DNA of 64,000 nucleotides from Phanerochaete sordida (GCA_019973155.2 BPQB01000017.1:434001-498000), one strand, 5' to 3'; numbered from the stretch's first letter, positions 32,547 through 45,172 are shown. Notes: generated by a model from the letters alone, not told the origin. Numbers and translations: made by a program.

Positions 32547-33052
32547 AATATTTTCGCTTTTCACGCGCGCTTATTCCCGTCAGCGCAGGTTGGCCCAAGA
32601 CGCTCTGGGTTCGAGACCCACAACCGCAGATCTTTTTCTCCACTTTCCTGCCTGGCCGCCACGCTCTCTACGTCTTCCGTCCCTTCTGCTCAACTGTTTG
32701 GTAAAACTAGTATTGGCAACTTGCTGCGGTAGCGTTTGGAGTGGACGTCACGCGGATCACCTGACGGCGCCGACAGACGACATGGCACCAGCTCTAGGCG
32801 GTGCAAAGAACGGCAGGCGGGGGCCCTCGTCGCCGTCCGTGGCGACTTCTCCCATTTGTTCAGGACGCTCTAGCGTACCCATGCAAGAAGCGAAAGAACA
32901 TACATACAAGCTAGAACGCTCGAGCTACACGAACTCCATTCTCAAGATGTTAGCCGAGACCTGCCCGGCAGAGCAAGGAAGATTACTACTAGCTCTAGTA
33001 GCGCCATCAGGTAGCTTCCTAAGCGAGGGGCTATCCCGCGTTGTATGTACAT

Positions 33053-33085
33053 ATTGCGTGAAATAATCTCAATATTTCACGCAAT
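33053..33085. repeat. 13-bp perfect inverted repeat, 7-bp spacer
   Basis: ATTGCGTGAAATA and TATTTCACGCAAT flank ATCTCAA. It could form a strong hairpin or be the junction of a foldback element; no flanking duplication was seen. Confidence 0.8.
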
Positions 33086-34182
33086 GCTTAATCTCAGTCT
33101 CCAAGGTGGGGAGAGGAGAATTTCGGCAGCCAAAAGGCGCGGATTCGGCTCGAAAATCCGGCTTCACTGCCGGCCGATTTGCAAGAGCTCGAATCGCTGC
33201 ACTGAGCGGAGGAATAGCTCCGCCAGCTGAAGCTTCGAAACTTGACCGCAGAATGGGGCTCGAGCACGAATAATCCGGGCGGAAATTCGCGCTAAATGCG
33301 CGGACGAGTGCCCGTGCTTCGAGACAACTTCTGTGCAAGATTCGAGGCTCAAACGAGGCCGAAATTCTTCTCGAGTGTGGAGCGGTAGCTAGACGTTGAC
33401 GCACGACTAACCACCAACAGCGAAGCACCACAGGCGTGAGTCAACGGAGACTCTCGACTACCCCAACAGGCGAGCTGAAACATAGGCGGGACCCCAGATA
33501 CCCTGAACCGTTGCAACTGCAAAGCAAAAGGCCGAGGTACTGCGATAGACTGCGCCGACGGCGAGTCTCGATGCATAAGCATATTGTGGCAGTGGATAAT
33601 TGTAACCGCCATCTTCGAGTATTACTGACAGCGCAGCAGTGGAACAACAATGACTGCACGCCGCAGGTAGCGGCCGCCAGAGAGCCTTGAATGCGCGGAG
33701 GCAACCGCCTCAGCGCGTCTGGACAGTAGTCCAGCAACCACTGAACGCGGCGTAGCAATCATGTCCTCGTGCGAGGCGGCAGGACTTCGTCAAGACAATC
33801 TCACACGATCGGCAGCTCTTGCAGGACGGGCATGCGCAGGCGGCTGCCACCACTAACGCAGATTTACATGAGTCTCCGCTGCAACGAGGCACGAATGACA
33901 TGTGCACGCAGAGTGCTCGCTGAGTCGGCCACTACTGCGCGATGCGCCTGCATCGCCTCGGCGTGATGGAGGTACGTGAGTTTGAGCGTACGTGAACTGT
34001 CGCTGGAGCGCAACAACGGTGAGGGCGAACGGCGCGCGTACAACGTTGCAGATACGCAGTATCAATGACCTTGATACTGCGAGCACACACGAGCTGCTGC
34101 TCTGACACGACGACTCGTCGCTCACAACTTGTCACAACTCGGATACTCGCATACAGCGAATCCACAAAACGACGGTTCCTCG

Positions 34183-34793
34183 CGCGCAAGCAACTGCTTT
34201 AAACGGCGAGCGCACGCGAGCGACTGCTCCAGCGTAAGGTATATGCGCAAGCTCCTGCTTCAGCGCGGCGATCATACACGAGCGACTGCTCAGGCGTAAA
34301 GTACATGCGCGAACCCCTGCTTCGACGCGAAGAACACACACAAGCTCCTGCTTCAGCGCGGCGGGAGCACGCGAGCGACTGCTCCAGTGTAGGGTATATG
34401 CGCAAGCGACTGCTTCAACGCGACCGCCATACGCGAGCGACCGCTCCGGCGTGAGGTACACGCGCAAGCGACCGCTTCAACACGAAGAGCACACGTAAGC
34501 TACCGCCTCAGCGCGACGGTCGTACGCGAGCGACTGCTCCAACATAGGTACATGCGCAAGCGACTGCTTCAACGCTGAGGGCACACGCAAGCCACTGCTT
34601 CAGCGCGGCGGGCGCACGCGAGCGACTGCTCCAGCGTAAGGTATATGCGCAAGCGACTGCTTCAGCGCGGCGATCATACGCGAGCGACTGCTCCAGTGCG
34701 AAGTACACGTGCAAGCAACTGCTTCAACACGGAGGGCACACGCAAGCTACTGCTTCAGCGTGGCAGACGTATGCAGCTTACTACTTCAGCTTA
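34183..34793. repeat. 31-bp minisatellite with 155-bp higher-order unit
   Basis: About 20 imperfect copies of a 31-bp unit of the type CGCRAGCGACTGCTYCAGCG plus eleven more bases. Unit boundaries from 34215 to 34772 are regular (17 units of 31 bp and one of 30). Variants recur in the order A1-B-A2-C-D at 34215-34369, 34370-34524 and 34617-34771. The block at 34525-34616 has only A2-C-D. The total length and the 31-bp period do not keep a reading frame, so it is most likely noncoding. Confidence 0.93.
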
Positions 34794-35643
34794 AAAAGGC
34801 AGCGTGTGCGAGCTGAACTCTCGCACGACGCACCGCGAGGGACATGCGCGTCGACCGAGCCGGGTGTGTCTTTCTCAGGCATGCCGGCGCGATGTAGCTG
34901 GCGAGTCGACGACCACAGGTGTGTGTGCGGAACTGGAATATAGCTCTTCCAGGGTGCATATAGCCGCATACACGAGTATGAGTCGTAGTCTGCAGGTCGT
35001 TACGAAGACCGCACGCTAAGCGGGCGCATACTGTCGACGCTGAAAGACATTGCCGTTGCCCTTGCATTGCGAGAACGGGCAGATACGCTGTCTGCTTCGG
35101 TACACGTCGCCTTTTCCGGGGACACGGTCCTCCGACGGAGACAGTTCTGCCTACACAGAGATCGAGCGGGTCAGTCGGACAGCATATATGCGCGATACTC
35201 ATCAGTTCAGGCCATTCTGCTTCCCACTCGGGCCACCCCTTCATTCAGCTCCTCCTCGGCAAGTCTTTCTCGAGCTTAGACTCTCGCATGTGACGTTTGC
35301 AGACGGGACAGTCTTGCCTTTCCCCAGAGTGCCGACCCAGCCGCCCACCTGCCGTAGGCGACGGGCCGATTCCGACCAAGGACTAACGAAATGTCGATGT
35401 TGCACACGACGTCCAGAGACCAAAAACGAGCGCAGCTCCAAATGTCGCGGTATCCAGACGAGGGCTGATGCAGAGGGCGAGGGGGATGGGAGCTCAGAAC
35501 AGGTGAGCTCGAGGGAGCCTTCCGCTTTCAGCCCGTCTCGCTTACTAAGCACTTGTTTGACCGTGCGCTCGCAAGCTATGCTTTACGGTCAAACGCCACT
35601 GTTGAGAGCCGTCTCAAAGGAAGCACTTACCTCGCTCGCCCTT
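34794..35643. other. Intergenic, downstream of EF-hand gene
   Basis: About 850 bp between the minisatellite and the 3' end of the EF-hand protein gene. Several short frames overlap on both strands but none has splice support or family resemblance. Confidence 0.45.
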
Positions 35644-38600
35644 CTAGCGCCCTCTCAGTTTCCAGCTCGGGCGGACGTGCTGGTACTCTTCATCTTCGTC
35701 CGAATTGTCGCTATCTTCCTCTTCATCCTCATCGTCGTCTTCGCTGTCGTCCTGCTGGCCCTTCTTCTTCTTCTTCTTCTGCTTCTTCTTCTCAGATTCG
35801 CTATCCTCCTCTTCAGATCCGCTGTCCTCCTCATCGTCGCTGCCCCGGCCTCTACCGCTGTGGCCTCTCCTGCGCGCAATGTTCTCGTCCTCCTCGTCTT
35901 CGTCGCCGTCGTCGTTGCCGTACTGACCAAACATACCACCCAGCTCGGGAGGGTCGAATGGCTCGTGCTGCGCAGAGCCGACAGCAGAACCCCCATCGTC
36001 CTCATTGTCTTCGCCGTCGCGATCTTCTTCCGCGCTCTCACGGGTGCCAGCAGTACGAGTATCTGCGACGGCCGCTGAGTCGGTAGACGAGGGTCGCTTC
36101 GCGGGGAGTTCGATGTTCTGCGCTGAGAGAAGCTTGCTGAGCATCTCGGTGAGCGTATCCAGCTTCTCGTCTACGCCCTCAAGCTTTTCCTCGAGGTTCT
36201 CGAGTTTCTCCTCGACGGTCTTCAGGCGGTGCTTGATCTCTTTCTCGGCCTACGGTCGAGGAGAAATGTCAGAGCCAATATGCGGGGGATGGTGCGTGTA
36301 CGATACCTTAATCTTGCGGGAAGCAGGCGGCTCCCAGTCTGAATCGTCATCGGTGGTGAGGCCAGCGTCGTCGTCCTCGGAGTCGCCGCCCAAGGAATAG
36401 TGCAGCAGGGATTCTGGTGGTGCGATGCTAGCTCCGTCGTCCTTGACCTTCCCGTCCACCACCGAGGCTTCGTCGTCGTCTTCGTCCTTTGCGTCCTCGT
36501 CAGCGTCCTCATTTTGGCTCCCGTTTTCATCGTCATCGTCACCATCTTCATCGTCGTCGGAGAAGTCGTACAAGCCGTCGTCGTCGTCGTCGTAATCGGA
36601 TGGCAGATCCATCTCCAGCCTCGACTGCTTCTGTACAGCACCCGGCGTATGAGCTACACCAATCGGGGACGATCAAGCTGAGGAACGCACCAGATTATAC
36701 CACGCCTCGAAGAGCCCACCACAATACGACTCGACCTGTGCCTCGGGGTCGATACGCTGTTGGCGCCAGACATGCTCCAGCACGTCGAGACGTCGGTCGA
36801 GCGCGATGAAGATGCAGTTCCACGTGTCGCGCATGTCCTCGAACTCGCAGACGGCGATGATCTCCTTCTTTGCCAGCCGAACGACCTGGATATGGCGCTC
36901 GAGGAGGATGCGTACGAGCGGCATGATGCACTGAATGACCGCGTCAACGATGCGCTAGGCGTGTCAAATTGAGAGGACATACATGTTCGAGGCGGCGCCC
37001 GCCGAGCACAGCGGTGAGGTAGTCCGGGCGCGGCAGCTCGTAGCCCAGCTTCGCCACGTCCGCCTTGATGCGCGCCATCTCGGTCGTGCGCCATGTCTTG
37101 CGCAGGCGCTGCAGCGCATCGTACTCGCTAATGTCATCTTCGTCGTCGTCGAGGTATGCCATCATCTTTTTGTGGACCTTGATGCACCTGAGCGGCTTGG
37201 CGATCGACGCATGTACTTGACGCGCTTCACATTCTCCTCGCGCACATTCTCTGGCGCATCTTCGAGCTCCTCGAGGAGTCCCTCGATTACATTCAGATGC
37301 CTATGCAGTTCATTTTCATACTGGTCAGAACACTCAAGAAAAGCACGCACTCGATGTCAGTCATATGCGGACCCACGGCCCAGCTGGAAGATGATAATAG
37401 AGGTTTCACTCGCGCCACAGTTCAGCATGTTATCGCACTACTCACAAGGTAATCCACGCAATAGCACTGCATTTCATAGCGTCGGGCCTCGACTTGAGGA
37501 AATCATTGACCTAGATGCAGTCAATAAAGCGAGATCATGGTCACCGTGCTTGCGTATGCGTACTTCATGGACGGATAGGAACCCGCTGCAGTCCTCGTCT
37601 ATACCATCGCCGATGGCGAGATAGACTGTCCATAACAAGACATCAGGTACGGCTAAGGGAACATTGAAAGACGTACTCACATATGACCTTCGACAGGAAG
37701 TAGAGCGTCCAGGCGTCTGGATGCTGCTCGCCCTTTTCATGCTCGTGCTTCACGAATTTGCGCTGGAAAAATCCGTGGAGGGCTGGAAGCATGAGTGAAT
37801 GCATGCTCGATGGATGCAATAGAATGAGCGTACCTGCCAGGAATTGACGCGTCTTTGCGCTGGTACGCGAAGGCATATCTGTGGATCATATTCGTCATGT
37901 AACATAGCGGCGATTAGCACGGGAGCATCTACCCCGCCAAATGACCTTGATGTCCTCGTCCTCGATAAATTCGTGGGGACCTCGTTCGAGCTGGCGATAG
38001 ATACATAGACTTAAATTAGCAGCCATATATTATACTGATTACCGATGACCTTACCGTCTGGATAATCGTGGCGGTGGACATCTTCACAGAGTCTTGAATC
38101 TTCTCGGTAGACATGTCAATCTTCGTCGCAAACAGCTCTCTGCATTAAAGGGTCACCAACACAGCTACCCGTCCATCTACGGATCCACGCACCTGTTTCT
38201 CCTAAGGGCATCGTCGAAATCGACCTTGAGACTGCGCTTGAGGGACCCAATGTCCTCCTTCGTATCCGCAAGAGTCTTGAGCAGCTCGTCACTCTGCAGA
38301 ACCATCTGTCAGTTACCGGACCTCGATGAGATACTAAGGGTACTTGCCTTCACCACAACATCCTTGCCGCCGAGGCTCGCGATCTTCGCTTCAAACTCCT
38401 GCTCCTTCGCTGACTGCGCCTGCAGCAAGTCCTTGATTTGTGCAATTTCGAGTCTAACACCGCGGACATCGACCTTCACGTCGATAATGGTAAGACCAGC
38501 CTGGGTAGATATGAGCACTTGTAGTTGGTCCCTCTTGCCACTGAAGTCGCTGGTGAAGTCCGTCAGCTTCGACTTGGATTTAGACGCGTTCCAAAGCTTC

Positions 38601-39496
38601 GCTGTGAAGATGATCAGCCATGATCTAAGTATTAGATGGCATGTGAAGACCTACGGATGACTTTCTGTTGATAATAGACCCTGGATGAAGACATAAGCTC
38701 GACGTCGAGAGATGCAGTGCATGCAGACACGAACTCGCAAAAGTTACCGAAGTCCTTGATGACTTCGCACACCTCTCCCAGCTTGCCCACTAGGGTCTGT
38801 TGTAGCCGCTCGCCGTCACGAAAGATGTCGTCGATCTCGCCCAGAAGCGAGAGCGTCGAGGTCTATGGAAATATAGCATCGGAGGACGAAAGGCGAAGGT
38901 CAACGCACCATAGTGTAGTACACCAGAGCGATTTGCTTATCATTCTCGCGCCGCTTGAGCTCCATATCGATGACAGCCTAGGGTTCATGTCAGAGACACA
39001 TGCCAGGTAGAGAGAGTGGAAATGGATACCTTTGCCACACCGACCACGAACTGCATAGCCATAAGCGCCGTGTCAATCGTACGCAGACCGCATCTGTACG
39101 CACCTTGAACGCTGGATGTATGTCTGCGAAGGCATCGACAACGCCGATTACTTCCCGTACTGGCGCGAGGATGTCACTCGCGAACTTTGTGTCCTTCAAA
39201 GGATCTGCGACTGAAGAAACAAGTTCAATCGGCGAAGTCAAATATGAACCGCATCCATTTACCCTCGCTGGCCTTGGAGATGACACTCCGCGCCTTGTCT
39301 AGTTTTCCCTGCAAAGCCTTGGCCTGGTCCACTGCCGGCCGTCGTGGTGAGAGCGTGTCGCAGGTGCAAGATGATTTACAAGCTCACGTAGGCGGGCTCT
39401 TTTGGTCTGCTGATCTTCGGCAATCTTCACGCCAGTAGCCTGTAAGGCGGGCATATCTACCATTTGCCCGACGCGAGGTTGGGTGGAGCGGAACAT
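35644..39496 (-). CDS. EF-hand/coiled-coil protein with acidic C-terminal tail (Agaricomycete family)
   Basis: The start at 39496 gives MFRSTQPRVGQMVDMPALQA. Many short exons then encode an alpha-helical N-terminal half: LLDQAKALQGKLDKARSVIS, DPLKDTKFASDILAPVREVI and GVVDAFADIHPAFK, FVVGVAK, AVIDMELKRRENDKQIALVY, SLLGEIDDIFRDGERLQQTL. This resembles the helical bundles at the N termini of fungal STAND-linked proteins. The middle contains an EF-hand-like loop, DGIDEDCSGFLSVHEVR, with Asp, Asp, Ser and Glu at calcium-ligand positions. The last third has DISEYDALQRLRKTWRTTEM, CEFEDMRDTWNCIFIALDRR, a coiled coil (RLKTVEEKLENLEEKLEGVD) and two strongly acidic Asp/Glu/Ser stretches mixed with lysine runs. 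Function is unknown; calcium-dependent scaffolding is inference. Exact exon borders in the middle (37.3-38.7 kb) are uncertain. Confidence 0.7.
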
Positions 39497-40518
39497 TGCT
39501 GACGCTTGCTAGAATGCAGAATGCGGAGATGAGAGAACGGTGGGTCGATGTCGCTATGGCAGGGAGCATTTATATCGACTGTCGTCCGCAGAATGCATCG
39601 CCTTATTGGCGACTGCAACTCATACGTGTAACCTCGGCTCACCGAAACATCGTGCACGTCATCCGATTTCCAGCTAGGGTCCTGTCGTGTCTTCTGTGCT
39701 CAGCAAGAGTTCGTTTGTGTGCAAGCTTCACGCGTCTCGAAACCACAATAAGTCCAGGAGATCGGTCAAGAACCATGTATGGCACCGTACCTGTACATGA
39801 CAGCCGTTTAGTCATCGATGAAACCTTGTTCGCGGAGAAACAGGCGTACGTGTATTTGGATTCCGTCAAGAATGCACCGAACTCGCCGAGCAGCATCGCG
39901 ATCTTCTAAGCTATCGGATGAGAGCTCACTCATGTGCAGGTACAGCGAGGCTTACTGGAGCCGCTGGCCGTTCATGGGTTGATCCAAGCTGTCGATGCGC
40001 TGCCAGTGTGCTTTATCTAAGCCAAAGTGAGCGGGAGACTTTTGAGCAGATGCACAGACACAGACCTGGCGTCCGTTGAGCAAGTGTTTTGCAAGGTGGT
40101 CGGAATCGTTCTCCCTGCGGGCAGCGTCCGGAACTCCGGCTCAAGGACGGGTCGCTCAGCAGGACAATCGTTCCGCTGTGAGGACATACGCCGAACATGT
40201 ATGGAAGGTATCGACAATCTGAAAGATGAATATCATTGAACCTGTACCTTGCAATTGAGAGTCCACATTGTGAAAGAAACCTTTGGCTACGAAACTTTTG
40301 GGTTCGGATTGACTGGTGGTATCTCCCGCTGGGCGGGTGTGCTGTGCTGGCAGACCTCCCTCCCCTCACCACTAGGTCCCGCGACTACTTACTGGATTCG
40401 GCACGTTGCAAGAGCAGGAATACAATCACAGAGCACATCGAAAGCTAAGCTAAAACGGCTGACACAGCAATTAATTATGACGCTCGACGCGAAAGGGGAG
40501 GGGAAGAGACGGGGGCCT
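39497..40518. other. Intergenic, no recognisable gene
   Basis: About 1 kb between the start of the EF-hand gene and the 3' end of the xylulokinase gene. Short frames only; nothing with splice support. Confidence 0.5.
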
Positions 40519-43386
40519 CTAGACGATGGACTTGACGAGTAGGCCCTCGAGCCGACAGTACTCGGGCACGATCGCCGCGTACGACATGAACGCGTCGACG
40601 TCGGGCTCCGCGACCTTCGCGAGACCGAGCTGCAGCTCGGGCTCCGTCGTCTGCAGCGCCGTGACGGGAACGAGCGCCGTCGTCGTGGCGGGCTGCGCGT
40701 CGCTGGCACCGGCGGGGTTCGGGCTGCCGGCAGAGCCGAGCTCGGGCGTCGTGAACGCGGTCGAGGGCGCGTCGAGCGTCGAGCCGCTCATGGTGGTGCC
40801 GGCCGTCGAGCCGGTGAACGTGCGGAGGCGGCCCGCGCTGTCGAGGACGTCGCCGAAGCCGGCACCGAGCCCGTAGAGCGCGCTCGCGCCGTTCTGCGCG
40901 CCGAGGCGCTCGATCTCCTCCACCTCTTCTTCGTCGACCTCCACGAGCACGTTCGCGCCGAGGCCCGAGCGCCCGCCGTGGCCGTACGGGGTGCTCGTGC
41001 CGCTCCCCGGCTTGCTGCCAGCCACCGGCGCATTGACGTTTGTGCGTAGCGGCAGGCCACCCGTCGCGGTCCACCGTTTGCTCAGCAACCTCCGGATTTC
41101 TTCCTCGAACCCACCGCGGCCTGTTCCCGCAGGCGTCCCTCGTTCCTTGCCCCAGACCCATCGCGCAATGTACGCACCACCGAGGGCTGCCCGCGCGGGG
41201 AAGCCGGGTGCAGGGGCATTACGATGTGGCACGATCTGCGCGGCGTCAATTTGTGTCGTCGGGACAAGCACCGGTGCGTTGAGGATGTCGCCGACGAGGT
41301 TGGCTATTGAAGGGAAGTTCGTAGCGGCGCCGGTAGCGAGGATGCGAGATGGAAGGGGGTTGTAATCGTAGGGGTCGAATGGAAGACCCATGTTATTAGC
41401 GGTATTAGCGGGACGCTTCTGTTGTTGTGCGATGGGACTAGGGGTAGTGTTATTACGGCTACGTCCAGTGTTGGGACCGAGGACCCCCGAGGCGATCATC
41501 CGGGACCAGCGAACACGGAACGAGAGAACCTGGCTCTCGAGCAGACATCGGGGGTTGGCGCGCAAGTCACGGAATTCGTTGACTTTGATGCCCGTCTCAA
41601 ATCGGAAGATGCCCTTTACGTTAGTGAGTGGGTAGCTGTCGCCCTGCAACAGCCAGAAGCTGAATAGCTTGTCGTCCAAGCTGGCACGTAGTCAGCGAGC
41701 TGCATATATGCGACCAACAGGGATCAAACACACCCAATCGAGCCGCCTGGGGGTACGATGGCTACGAGACGATCAAACGCGCTCCAGCTCTTAGTGTACA
41801 TATCCCGCACCAAAGCGCGAGGCACATCCGCGTTTCTGCCCTGGGTTCAGTGAAGATGCTAGACAAACAAATCAGTCAGGCGTACCGGCTGGTGAGCATT
41901 GCAACGTATCGTCGCTTTTCGCTCGCGTCTTGGGCAGGATGGGGGAACAAACTATACAGTCGGGAAGGGAGGTAGTTCGGGGCAGGGGTCATAAGGAGGT
42001 CCATGGGACCGAAAGAAAGGACGGCGTCGGACGCGGAAGGGGACAGCGACAAATAGGTAGAGAGGTAGTCGGAGGTGAAGGGAGTTACAATCGTTTCTGT
42101 AACTCGCATTCAGCCAATCAACGCATCCGAAAGGACGTCAGAACGTACCAAGGTCGAAGCCATAGCGCTCGGCGAGGTATCTTGACACGTTGCCAATGCG
42201 CCTCCGGCCACCCGATGTGTCGACGTCACCCAGCCACCCCCATATTCTCCGCCCCTCGTCCCGGTTCCCACCAACGATCTCCATCACGCCCTCGTCCCAG
42301 TGACTTGGCTGCCCCGGTGTTGTTGAATGGACCCAGAGACCCGTCGAACTGGCCTCCGCCTCGCCCATACCGACAAACGTGCCGGTGAGCAAGCTCGCTA
42401 GGAACGAACTCGCTATCTGGACACGGCCAGTGCTTCTCCAGATATCTGGCCACGCTTCCCGAACCTTGAGCAGCTGTGCGGCGATAAGACTGGACTGGGC
42501 GCAGGTTCCCACCCGCGCGGCCATCAGCTCCGCGCCTCCCAAGGCCGCCTCCAAAGCGAGCGCGTGCGTATGTGCTGACATGTCTTGTGCTACTGCGGAG
42601 TTTGGCATCGAGAAGGCAGTCGTAAGTTGCTGGTGTAGGGATAGGCGAGGGTCTAGTGACTGCAATGGGGGCACCGGGGTCGTCTTCCACCACACTAGCG
42701 CTTGCTGTAGTTGCCACATTAACGGGCTTGAAGGACATGCTTTGATAGTGTGACGCACCTGAGCTGCCCCTCCAACTGCTTTTATACGCGGCAAATCATG
42801 ATTCTTCCCCAACTTCTCCATGAGCAAATCTACCAAGTTCATGTCAGCACGCAAGCCTGGGACCATCCGCTCGCGAACACGTCCTGATATATTCATGCGA
42901 AATGCTCTTCCGCCGCGCACGTGAAAGCGTAGGCAGCGAGGAGACGAGGTGGCGTGGGAAGTTTCAGCAGTCTATGAGCCAGGGGCGCCGATTGTCGCGA
43001 AAATCCCGAACGGCAACCGGGCTCTAAGCAGGAAACAGGCGTGCCTGCGCGAAGAAAAAAATGCTTCCGCGAAACGCGACTCACCAAAAGCCCGGACCCA
43101 CATCTCGACAGGCGTCGTGTACGCCTCGCCTGGAGTCGTGAAGATGCCGCCCTGCGTCCTGGATGTGCGGCACGAGGTCGCGAGAGGTCCCTGAGCATGC
43201 TGCGCACAGCGCCTCGCGCGCGCCGCGTGACGAGGGGAGCACTCACTGGTATTCGGCCAGCTCCGTGTCAAAGTCGACCGCCTCCACGCCCACCAACTCG
43301 AGGTTCTCATCCACGATAGACGCGCGCAGCTGGTCTGTCGCCAGCTCGAGGCCGAGGAAGAGGGACGAGCCGGGTTTCGGAGGCAT
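40519..43386 (-). CDS. D-xylulose kinase (FGGY family)
   Basis: Cytosolic kinase phosphorylating D-xylulose with ATP to xylulose 5-phosphate, the step that sends fungal D-xylose and L-arabinose carbon into the pentose phosphate pathway. The start at 43386 gives MPPKPGSSLFLGLELATDQL and RASIVDENLELVGVEAVDFD, the FGGY N-terminal phosphate-binding fold. Later exons contain GGIFTTPGEAYTTPVEMWV, LLMEKLGKNHDLPRIKAVGG, AAQ spliced to QALVWWKTTP, TGTFVGMGEAEASSTGLW, the C-terminal-domain beginning DDKLFSFWLLQGDSYPLTNV, then LPSRILATGAATNFPSIANL with the ATP-site G-A-A-T-N, and the fungal signature AFMSYAAIVPEYCRLEGLLV. About six introns. A Gly/Ser-rich loop (SGTSTPYGHGGRSG) is inserted between IRRLLSKRWTATGGLPLRTN and the C terminus and looks disordered. 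Confidence 0.9.
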
Positions 43387-45172
43387 GGTGTAGGTGGTTG
43401 TTCAAAGCGAGAGAGACCGAAAACGAGTCAGAAGCAGAGGAAAGGACAGAAGGATTGTCGTCGGAGGTCGTCGTTGTCGTCGTCGGTGTTCGTGGTTGGG
43501 AATGAAGGTGGATATAGTTCGCCGTCGTTCAGGTCTTCTCAGGGTCGTCCAGGCCATCACCTCACGAATCAGCCATAATTGTTTGTTCCTTGTTTGGCCG
43601 CTTATTTTCGCCTTGATGCATTCCTCCCACGGTCATCAAAGTGCTTACCCATGTAAGTAGCGAGCGTTACCCTTTAATTAAGTACGCTTTCCGACGTTTA
43701 CCCCGGGTCGCAACTCTGTCAATTGCCACCACCATGCGCGTGTGGGGTACCATTGCCCTATTGTCGTTATCCCAGCCTCGAGGCAAAGCTATATCATTGC
43801 TCTGGGCGCAGCATGCCTTATCCTAGAGACTACCCAGGGTCCTCCGGCCTCGACTGCACGAGGAACGACCTCCATTTCTATCAAACAAAAAGCATCCGCG
43901 ATCCTCGTCCCGAGTGCTCGATGCTCTGATCTCCCAGTGTCGTCAGGCGGTTGTTGTCTCGACCACGAGCGGTGTCGGGGCCTCATGAGGCGATTTCGAG
44001 CGCAGCGAATCACCAGCTCCGGCTGAATCACGGATCCAGGTGCGTACTTGCTGCCCCAAATCTCAGTCGCCGAGCAAAATGAAGGGTAACGTGCAGGCAT
44101 GGTCTGGGCCGCGACATCCGCCCTCGGTGTGGCCGCGACGTGCCGTCGTCCCCGTGTTTCCTCTCCTGAAACCCGGTCATGCGCATTGGAGCGGACCACT
44201 TGGAATGATGACGCGCCGACGAGAACAAAGCAGCGCACGCTTTGGGATGCGAGCTTGGTCTCAGTGACCCTGGACGGCGCGTCGATGTGGTCATTGCGTC
44301 AGATATGGACGCGTCAGGACGCGCCTCGTGGTCCAGATGGACAGTCCAAGCGAATACAGACGTAGTCCACGCCTCTCCTTACGCAACATCGCCGCTGGCC
44401 GAGGACAGCCCTCGTGATTTCTGTCGCAGTCTTGCCAGCGACATGCGGAGATCAGGTCTGGTATGTCTGCATTTGATCTTGTTACGTGAATGCTCATGCT
44501 GTTCAGAAGCAAGTACTGTCGGCGCGGCGACCGCAACATGCATCTCGCGCAGTATCTGGATGTCGGCGACATGGTTGTCGCGTCCGTGACACGTAAGTAG
44601 TGTCGCTGCATGAAATTCCCGATGGCTGTCACGAGGCCGTGTAGACGAACGTGCACACAGTTCCACCACTTGCTCAACTCGGGAAACTCAAGCCGTCCTG
44701 CCTTTACCGATTACCGCCAATGTGCCTCTGCGTTCATTTCTCCGGGAAAAGTGTCTGCTTCTGGGTCATCGAGTGAGCGCAGGCTACCCTAGGAAGCTTG
44801 CTACGCGGTGCTCATCCCCATCCTGCGAGTCAGATTCCACGCAGAAACTGTGTACATGAAGCCATTCGAGCTATAGACACGTATCCGCGTCAACCACGGT
44901 CGTTAGCCGCATTCCATGGCCCCGCGATTCCAATGCCAGTGGGCCGTGGCAGGGTTGCGCGAGCGGAAGCGCGGTCACGTGTCGGTTCGATCGTCCGCTT
45001 GCGGACGGCCGCGACTGGGGAGGAGAACTAGAGGAGATGACGTGGATGGCAGCAGATGGACTTGTGACGCCAACGGTCTGTTGGACGAGACGAGACGAGC
45101 ATGCACGCTTGGACTCGAACCGCGACGACCCCACGATTCAGAGCCTACCGCAGAATTTCTACTACACCAGCC
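43387..45172. other. Intergenic, possible decayed coding DNA
   Basis: About 1.8 kb between the divergently transcribed xylulokinase and HVA1 tudor genes. Short coding-like patches occur on the plus strand (for instance YCRRGDRNMHLAQYLDVGDM around 44520-44580) but they do not join into a gene and match no family I know. It may be a pseudogene remnant. Confidence 0.4.

Larger units (their letters stand above)
31697..34182. other. Gene-poor region with palindrome and pol III-like boxes
   Basis: About 2.5 kb without a gene I can support. Contents are listed separately: an A-box/B-box/T-run arrangement at 32452-32546 and a 13-bp inverted repeat at 33053-33085. A 246-codon plus-strand frame ending at 33066 has no family resemblance and contains these noncoding signals. 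The 33.1-33.9 kb part has the patchy composition of old repetitive DNA. Confidence 0.45.

Noticed and set aside
32326..33066. 246-codon plus-strand ORF
   Set aside because: No family resemblance and it runs through pol III-like boxes and half of an inverted repeat; probably chance.
34132..34714. Minus-strand repeat-protein-like frames in the minisatellite (RSRAPAALKQ-type units)
   Set aside because: The 31-bp period shifts frame at each unit; apparent protein repeats only recur every 93 bp and are broken by the 30-bp unit.
45105..45125. Possible minus-strand tRNA from GGTTCGAGTCCA
   Set aside because: T-stem pairs at only three of five positions and no anticodon arm can be drawn; it lies just upstream of the HVA1 start.
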